A stretch of 64,000 bases of DNA from Botrytis cinerea B05.10. Taxonomy: Eukaryota > Ascomycota > Leotiomycetes > Helotiales > Sclerotiniaceae. The notes beneath the pieces were generated by a model, which saw nothing but the letters and a program-made list of their open reading frames with translations, did not search any database and had not been told where the DNA came from. The stretch spans positions 1,116,001 to 1,180,000 of the forward strand of contig NC_037311.1 of NCBI RefSeq assembly GCF_000143535.2, given 5' to 3'. Positions 58,015 through 64,000 of the stretch are shown one piece after another. Position numbers and translations under genes: made by a program. Position 1 is the stretch's first letter. Each line of letters opens with the position of its first letter.

Positions 58015-61000
58015 ATGGATATGGACGACCCTTGGGGCTCACCGTGGGCCGACGAATTGAACAATGACGATGGATTGGGAACTCGGAGCATTGACAATGT
58101 AGCAGATGGAAGTCGGGTTGGAAAGGCGAGTGAAGCTTTAAGAAATAACGTTAACGCGACTTGGGGTACTTCGGACGATGGGTTTGGGGATTGGGGAGAG
58201 GACACGGGGAAAAAGAAAGGGGGTCTGGGTTTGGACGGCGCAGCAGAACAATGGGATACACCGAATCGTGGAAGAAAGCTGGAGGTAGTAAAGGATGATG
58301 TTGGATCATTATCGCCTGGTTGGGGCAATTCTTCTCCGAGTCCTGCGCGTGAAGTTCCGAAATTATCACCGAGTCTCCTGGCGGAACCTGTTGCAATTGC
58401 TCGACAACCCTCTCCGGATCCCTGGGCAACCGCCGTCTCTTCTGAGGAGTCTGTGACCGTTAAAGACAAGGTTAATTCAGGGGCTACGACTACAAATCGA
58501 GAGCCCTTTCAAGAGGTCGTCGAAGAAGCCACTGATGAGGACTCTGAAGTAGAGTCTCCCGAGGTATTCGAGGCAATTGTGCCGCAACCCGAGAATTCCG
58601 ACGAGACAAAATCCGAGCCAGAAGAACTTCCCGTTGATGAAACAGCTCAAGTGGCAATAGGTGGAATTGATACAATTAATGAGGAAGCAATTGGACTCGG
58701 CATTGATTTAGAACCCAAGAGTGATCTATGCACCGAAATCGTCGAGGAAGAACATCATGGATCGGACGACACTGTTCTGCCATCGACACAGGTGCTCGAG
58801 CATGAATCTTCGCGACCATCTTCTTCGCCATCTGATATAAGTCATCATGACGAATTTCTGCCAGAGTCACCGCGGACATCTCTAGATGAAGAACCGAAAA
58901 GGTCTCGAACTACCAAAATTGTGTCGCCGACTACCCAGGAGCCAGTCGAAGACTTAGATGACCTAGCCAAGCCAGAAGACGAGCTTGTTGTGGAAGATGT
59001 TGAAGTAGAGGAGGAAATCGAAGGTCCGACGGAGCAAAATAACGAACATGTTGCTATAACAAAGTCAGAAGTTTCAGAGGATGATGAAGTAGAAGGGAGC
59101 TCCAATGCCGAGGAGCCAGATGATGACGAATTCGGAGATTTTGGAGATTTTGAGGAGGGGTTTTCGGATGATGGTGAAGAAATTGTGGAAAATAACGATT
59201 CGATTAAGCAGCCCATTTCTTCCGAATTGGCTACACCACAAAACGAATCTTCGGACTTACCGAAAAGACCGACAGGACCCGTTGACTTCTCTATCGACCT
59301 GACATCTGTGAAGACGTTGTTCGGGGAAGCCAATGAAGATTACGACGAAGCAGTTGAAAAGATTTTTATACCCGATACTATCATTGCTGATACTTTCGCA
59401 TCTACCGAAGAACGAAAGATGTGGTATAGAGTATCAAGGTATGGTACTATGCGAAGGTACAATACTGGAGACGATGAAAACTATGTTCGGATCTCATGGG
59501 GTCCATCTCAGGTTAAGCAAGAGACTCAAAAGACAGTGGCCAGATGGATGGAAGAAGATCGAAACAATGGGCATGTTAGTCTTGGGGGTACAAGCAAAGG
59601 TGGTTCTCTTTTTGGCTGGAATGATCCAAATGCACCACCTGTTCCATTAGCAACAATTCTTGGCTCAAAACGAAAGAGTGTGAAGCTCGAAGCGAAGGTA
59701 GCTGCTAAGGAATCAGTTGATGTTCCTAAGAAATTGTCGAAAGAGGTTACTCGAGATCGATCCAGGTCCAAGTCTCGTTCATCATCGAAACCGAGAGAAC
59801 ACAGCTCGACGGATTCAGTGGACTCAGGTGTTAATATAAAACCACCGCCACCGCCTCCCGTGGCACAGTTTGGATGGGCTTCGTCACCAGCAACGCAGGC
59901 CGCTTCTGGCTTTAGTAATACTCCCCCAGACACAGGATCTTTTATGAAGACCTTCACCCTCCCGATGAACTCTACTTTTGGAAGTTTCGGGCAATTAAGT
60001 CCTGCGTTACCAAGCCCAGCACCCAAATCTCCAATAGAACCACCTCCAAGCTTTGCCCAAGCGGCTAAGAAACCCCGACCTATATCAATGCCACCCCCAT
60101 CTACAAACAGCTTGAACGGCAAACCTGCCAGTTTAGCCTTCATTTCTACCGATTCAGATTCAGATGACGATGACGACGATGATGAATGGGGCGAAATGGT
60201 CTCCTCGCCCATTGTTACTGAGGCTCCAAAGTTTCCCACCAGAGGCTTGAGGCATAAGAAGTCGATGAGCCTTGGAGATTCGCTTACCAACTCTACTACT
60301 CTTCCAAATCCTCAGATTACAAAACTTCAATCTGGATTTGGTCTAAATCGAAAATCAAAACTCGAACAAATTCTTGGGCTCCCTAAAAGCCCTACAACAT
60401 TGCAGTCCCCACAACTATCCGGTACTATTCCATCTCCTATATCTTCAAATCCTTCGTTTGTAGACTTGTGGTCTATGCCCGCCAGTACTCCAGTGCCAAT
60501 TCAATCAACTGCGCTACCCCCTCCGTCACCGGCACCATCAGCCACAGCATTTTCTGACCGCTCGCCCCAACCGATCTTGTCCTCACCATTAAATACAAGC
60601 TTTACAGATACTTGGTCTCAACCTCCTCCCCCTAGCATCTCTTCTGTATCAGCCCCACCCACCACAAGTACTTGGTCACAGCCACCGAGTCCTTCGATAC
60701 AACCTGCCTCAACTAGCGTGCAGGATCCATGGGCGTCAGTCGATTTCTCTTTCTTTGATGCGCCAACTCCTTCTCCCGCACTCGCAACAGGACCTGCCCC
60801 TAGATTACTATCCAAACAAACCATAAAACCAAGACCACAATCTTATCCAGCTCCACCAAAACCTAAAACTGTTACCTTCTCTACTCCTCCTCCTAAATCT
60901 ACACCCTCACCTTTGGCCCCTGCCTACACAAGTCATGACTCAAAAACCAAGTTTGAAATGGAGCAGGATGAGATTGTAAGGAGAATCGTGGGTGGCTTGC

Positions 61001-61029
61001 CCAATTTGGGATATATGCTTAGACGATGA
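58015..61029 (+). CDS. Large acidic disordered protein with DFG/DF motifs, function unknown
   Basis: Single exon, 1004 residues, mostly low-complexity (acidic, then Ser/Pro-rich). N-terminus MDMDDPWGSPWADE, with further DPWA and GWGN repeats. At about residue 370 the segment DDEFGDFGDFEEGFSDDGEE resembles the EFG/DFxDF-type clathrin-adaptor binding motifs of aftiphilin-like proteins. At about 430-520 lies the one well-ordered block: VDFSIDLTSVKTLFGEA, then ERKMWYRVSRYGTMRRYNTG, DDENYVRISWG and VARWMEEDR. This block is conserved in filamentous fungi. The C-terminal third has repeated SLVDLWS/TWSQPP/DPWASVDF-type Trp motifs and ends EIVRRIVGGLPNLGYMLRR. Database names for relatives are often unreliable (such as glucosidase). 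A membrane-traffic role is inference from the motifs alone. Confidence 0.75.
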   Translation: MDMDDPWGSPWADELNNDDGLGTRSIDNVADGSRVGKASEALRNNVNATWGTSDDGFGDWGEDTGKKKGGLGLDGAAEQWDTPNRGRKLEVVKDDVGSLSPGWGNSSPSPAREVPKLSPSLLAEPVAIARQPSPDPWATAVSSEESVTVKDKVNSGATTTNREPFQEVVEEATDEDSEVESPEVFEAIVPQPENSDETKSEPEELPVDETAQVAIGGIDTINEEAIGLGIDLEPKSDLCTEIVEEEHHGSDDTVLPSTQVLEHESSRPSSSPSDISHHDEFLPESPRTSLDEEPKRSRTTKIVSPTTQEPVEDLDDLAKPEDELVVEDVEVEEEIEGPTEQNNEHVAITKSEVSEDDEVEGSSNAEEPDDDEFGDFGDFEEGFSDDGEEIVENNDSIKQPISSELATPQNESSDLPKRPTGPVDFSIDLTSVKTLFGEANEDYDEAVEKIFIPDTIIADTFASTEERKMWYRVSRYGTMRRYNTGDDENYVRISWGPSQVKQETQKTVARWMEEDRNNGHVSLGGTSKGGSLFGWNDPNAPPVPLATILGSKRKSVKLEAKVAAKESVDVPKKLSKEVTRDRSRSKSRSSSKPREHSSTDSVDSGVNIKPPPPPPVAQFGWASSPATQAASGFSNTPPDTGSFMKTFTLPMNSTFGSFGQLSPALPSPAPKSPIEPPPSFAQAAKKPRPISMPPPSTNSLNGKPASLAFISTDSDSDDDDDDDEWGEMVSSPIVTEAPKFPTRGLRHKKSMSLGDSLTNSTTLPNPQITKLQSGFGLNRKSKLEQILGLPKSPTTLQSPQLSGTIPSPISSNPSFVDLWSMPASTPVPIQSTALPPPSPAPSATAFSDRSPQPILSSPLNTSFTDTWSQPPPPSISSVSAPPTTSTWSQPPSPSIQPASTSVQDPWASVDFSFFDAPTPSPALATGPAPRLLSKQTIKPRPQSYPAPPKPKTVTFSTPPPKSTPSPLAPAYTSHDSKTKFEMEQDEIVRRIVGGLPNLGYMLRR

Positions 61030-62120
61030 AGTACTAGATCACTTGGAGAAAGTGATTCACGAATCTGAGGGGCTTTTTGCACACATGTATGTGATGTGTA
61101 CAATGATGGGAAATAGAAAAGAAAACACAATCAAACAGTTTGTATAACGGAAACGATAAATTCCACGAAGAGGTATAACTTCTAAAGATGCCAGGACGAT
61201 AGATAAGGCGTGATGGGGAATATTTAAAATATCAATACTTGGGAGTCATGGGGCGAATTGATGGGATTTTATGGGATTGTCTGCATAGCTTGCATGGGCG
61301 GTGGACGAGGGATTGGTAAACTCCACATCCCATGAGATGACAATGAGTCTCGTAATTGGATTAGGAAACTTCTGGATGTTGTTCGCTCGGTTGAATACCT
61401 TGCTAGATAGGATGGATAAATGAAGATGGAATATGAAGATAAAATTTGATACTGAATGAATGAAGCTTATGAAGTGATATGTTTTTTTTTTGTTTTTTTG
61501 TTTTTTCATGCGAAAGCATGGTATGGAAAAAGAAGAAGATTCAATTATATGTGACTTGATCGGGCATAGGTTCATTACATATGATGAGACATTATTTAGC
61601 AGCAATGTAAGATTGTCTGGAGTCTTGGAAGGCGACTTTGCCTTTGGTGACTGTGCGCGTGGAATTGAAGCGTCGTGCTTCGATAGTAAGTGGATGAAAC
61701 GTCACTGTCACAAAAAATAAAACTGATTGATTGTCGCTTCTAACAAGCGTCATTATGTTCATGGCAAGGGCTACGAAAATACTATCTACATGTGCATTTT
61801 CCTACTGAAAAAATTTAAAAAAAAAAACACTCTCCTGAATATTATGTCATGCCACCCTAATTTAAGTTTATACTGTCATCACTTTTATGCCTCCCGTTAA
61901 CTCGCCAGCATCTGTCCCAAGATGAACGCCGAAAAACGATTAAATCAACCGTAAGTAAACCTTCAGATTCCCCCCACACTCACTAGCCAAGCAAGCTTCT
62001 ATTCCTACACACACCAGCCAATAACGCCTAAAACGTTTGAGAAAATAAACAGAGCCCATCCCTTTCAGTCTCCTTCTCCTTCCCCTTCGTGTTCACATCT
62101 CAGAATCCCAACCCTTAAGA
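61030..62120. other. Convergent intergenic region
   Basis: About 1.1 kb between two 3' ends. It includes a T-rich run near 61480 and an A-rich run near 61810. No gene or RNA supported. Confidence 0.4.
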
Positions 62121-64000
62121 TCATAGATATGGCATCCACAAAGCGTCACATTGCGCAAGGTTCATAGGATTTACTGCTTTGGCAATCAAATCAATGACCG
62201 TCTGGTTAGCAGGTAACGCCCCTTCTGGCGACTTTGCTATACTCAATGCCCTCTTAACGATCATGTCGCTATTTATCTGAACAGCGTCCCTCAAATCAGT
62301 GTCTTTGGTGGTAGTTCTATGGCTGCTCGTGAACCAGAATATCATTTCGTCGCGTACAAAAAGACAGAGTTGCTGTTCGAGTTCAAACTCAGGTTCAGTG
62401 AGGCATCGCGCAATAGCCATAATAGCACAACTGTAAATACCCTCAGTAGCCAATGGTCCCATAAGGGTCTGAATGTTGGGAGTGAGGCGGAATGGTACAG
62501 GCTCGGGATTGTGGAAAAGTGCTTTGCCTGCTGCCATACACGACATCAATTCAGATCCCCAAATATTTCCTGTGGCACGTGAAATTGTGATTTTGTGAGG
62601 ATAACGATTATGCATATGTAGGATATACGTCATAAATGTAAGAGCTGCATATTGATAAGAGAACTGTCTTCGGAACAGCCAGAATTCGGAGAACGATGGA
62701 TAGGTTTTCGTAAAATATCCAAGAACAAGTGTTGGGCCAACATATCGTTCTTGAATAGCAGCAAAAGTCTCAAGCTTAGCAGTGGCGGATTGTTCGATGC
62801 TTGTCTTTTGCTTGGCAAAGTCAGTTACAGAAACTTGGAAAGTACCGTCCTCCATGAAACTTACTTTCTGATCGAATAAGAGCTTTTGCTTTTCCATGTT
62901 GAACACAATTGGCGCGTCTTTAGTAACTCCATTTCTCCTGCAGTGATCATCATACACTCCCTGTAACGAAATGTAGGTTGGGTCGTCTTGCACCATTCTG
63001 ATATGGGGTGCAAGAGGTATCATCAATGGTAGATGGAAGTTCAGATTGCGTCTTCTGCTTTCCTTTCGTTTGCTTAAGCTACCATTGAAATGTCTGAACA
63101 ACTGCAAAATGCGTTCTTCTCGTCTACAGTGTCGTGCCGCAGGGTGCTGTATAGCAAAGGGGTGCAGACTTCCATCATGGCCACGAATCCTAATACGACG
63201 ATGGCAGACCCCAATTGCACGCACAAGATCCACATCAGGCATGAATCGTTCAATGCGAACGAAGTCTTGGTTCTTGTCTTTGTGGAGAAGATACTGCCCT
63301 GGGACTTCTATCTCATCAAGTTTCTGGAAACGGAAATCGATAAGATAAGAGTTGTACCCTTCAAGCGGCATTGTCAGGGTGCGACGATCCAGTTTCTCTT
63401 CAAATTTATCTCTCCATATCCTAAGCTTGTGAATATACTCGAACATTGTAGGTTTATGCTTAACGAAATCCTGTTCAAACGACGTTCTAATGTGAGGGGG
63501 GAGAATAGTTTCTGCAAAGCGAGTGATGTTTGCTTCTGTCGCTGGCGGCAGTCTGGTGTCCTTGGCATACGACGATGGAGTACGGCTAACATAAGAGAGC
63601 CCATCATTGAGCAAGGCTACTATCAATCTGTATGCATCCTCGTCAGGTGGACATTTGAAGTTCTTTTGAATAGAATCAACCATCGCTTCCATGGAAAGTG
63701 CCAATAATGGAAACGCTGTTTTCAAAGTTCCCAACAGTTCCTCGGTGTACTCCCAAGGAGGTCTCTTTTGAGGTGGCTGGGATGCTGTGACATCTTGTGA
63801 AGCATTTGCCGCGCCATTAGCAGGAGCCCCGTTGACCGGAACACCATTTGTACTGGCAGCATTTCCATTTGTTTCTCCAGGCTCTGTTTTGATAGGAGCA
63901 GCCTCAGCACTTGCAGTCCCAGGCCGTGATGCGGAGGCACTTTCAGATCTTGCGCCATTGGCACTTTCCGTTTTGATGCTAGAGGTGCCGTTCGATGCCT
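62121..64000 (-). CDS. TRA1: Tra1/TRRAP C-terminal end (pseudokinase and FATC), partial
   Basis: The last 625 residues or so of a very large protein whose start lies beyond the right edge; the frame is open from 63998. The edge part is a Ser/Asn/Ala-rich linker ([18 protein letters not shown]). Then [20 protein letters not shown] opens the PIKK kinase-like domain: [80 protein letters not shown] and [20 protein letters not shown]. The catalytic HRD and DFG residues of active PIKKs are not evident, as expected for Tra1. The FATC end is [16 protein letters not shown]. Tra1 is the activator-binding subunit of the SAGA and NuA4 histone acetyltransferase complexes, in the nucleus. No intron is seen in this part. 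Confidence 0.95.
   Translation of the reverse strand, partial: ASNGTSSIKTESANGARSESASASRPGTASAEAAPIKTEPGETNGNAASTNGVPVNGAPANGAANASQDVTASQPPQKRPPWEYTEELLGTLKTAFPLLALSMEAMVDSIQKNFKCPPDEDAYRLIVALLNDGLSYVSRTPSSYAKDTRLPPATEANITRFAETILPPHIRTSFEQDFVKHKPTMFEYIHKLRIWRDKFEEKLDRRTLTMPLEGYNSYLIDFRFQKLDEIEVPGQYLLHKDKNQDFVRIERFMPDVDLVRAIGVCHRRIRIRGHDGSLHPFAIQHPAARHCRREERILQLFRHFNGSLSKRKESRRRNLNFHLPLMIPLAPHIRMVQDDPTYISLQGVYDDHCRRNGVTKDAPIVFNMEKQKLLFDQKVSFMEDGTFQVSVTDFAKQKTSIEQSATAKLETFAAIQERYVGPTLVLGYFTKTYPSFSEFWLFRRQFSYQYAALTFMTYILHMHNRYPHKITISRATGNIWGSELMSCMAAGKALFHNPEPVPFRLTPNIQTLMGPLATEGIYSCAIMAIARCLTEPEFELEQQLCLFVRDEMIFWFTSSHRTTTKDTDLRDAVQINSDMIVKRALSIAKSPEGALPANQTVIDLIAKAVNPMNLAQCDALWMPYL

Noticed and set aside
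59526..60290. 254-codon minus-strand frame
   Set aside because: Antisense shadow of the 1004-residue gene.

Overview
This is a 64 kb nuclear window from a filamentous ascomycete (Pezizomycotina). The evidence is compact genes with short GT-AG introns (mostly 50-144 bp, often with a CTAAC/CTAAT-like branch site), single-copy fungal housekeeping genes, a Zn2Cys6 regulator, and a transposon relic that looks damaged by RIP. Gene content and AT-rich intergenic DNA fit the Leotiomycetes (Botrytis/Sclerotinia type). That placement is inference from memory; no search was run. All identifications come from reading translated sequence.

Left part (1-30 kb), gene-rich. It holds an LCCL-domain membrane protein; a small cluster of diverged, partly decayed paralogues of unknown function (3.2-6.5 kb); an RTA1-like 7-TM protein; a divergent pair of the H3K56 acetyltransferase Rtt109 and mitoribosomal protein MRPL15 (mL57); a disordered KEN-box protein; S-adenosylmethionine decarboxylase; a gamma-tubulin complex component (GCP5-like) divergent from a KTR-family mannosyltransferase; a LovD-like beta-lactamase-fold protein; and an aquaporin with an altered first NPA motif.

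Middle (30.2-50 kb), gene-poor. About 12.8 kb without a convincing gene, rich in microsatellites, precedes a 938-residue Zn2Cys6 transcription factor. After it lies an AT-rich 2.2 kb pogo/Fot1-type DNA transposon (47677-49871). It has 56-bp inverted repeats, TA target duplications and a stop-ridden transposase, and carries a nested 338-bp solo LTR with a 5-bp target duplication.

Right part (50-64 kb), again gene-dense. It holds a WDR83/MORG1-type WD40 protein, an HSL-family alpha/beta hydrolase, an ARO8-type aromatic aminotransferase, the cytosolic Fe-S scaffold CFD1, a 1004-residue disordered acidic protein with DFG/DF repeats, and the C-terminal pseudokinase-FATC end of Tra1, which runs off the right edge.

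There is no sign of a biosynthetic cluster. The most unusual items are the decaying paralogue cluster, the nested transposon/LTR, the gene desert upstream of the regulator, and the DPA variant in the aquaporin. Exon joins were placed by splice consensus plus protein continuity, and every multi-exon frame was checked to be a multiple of three.
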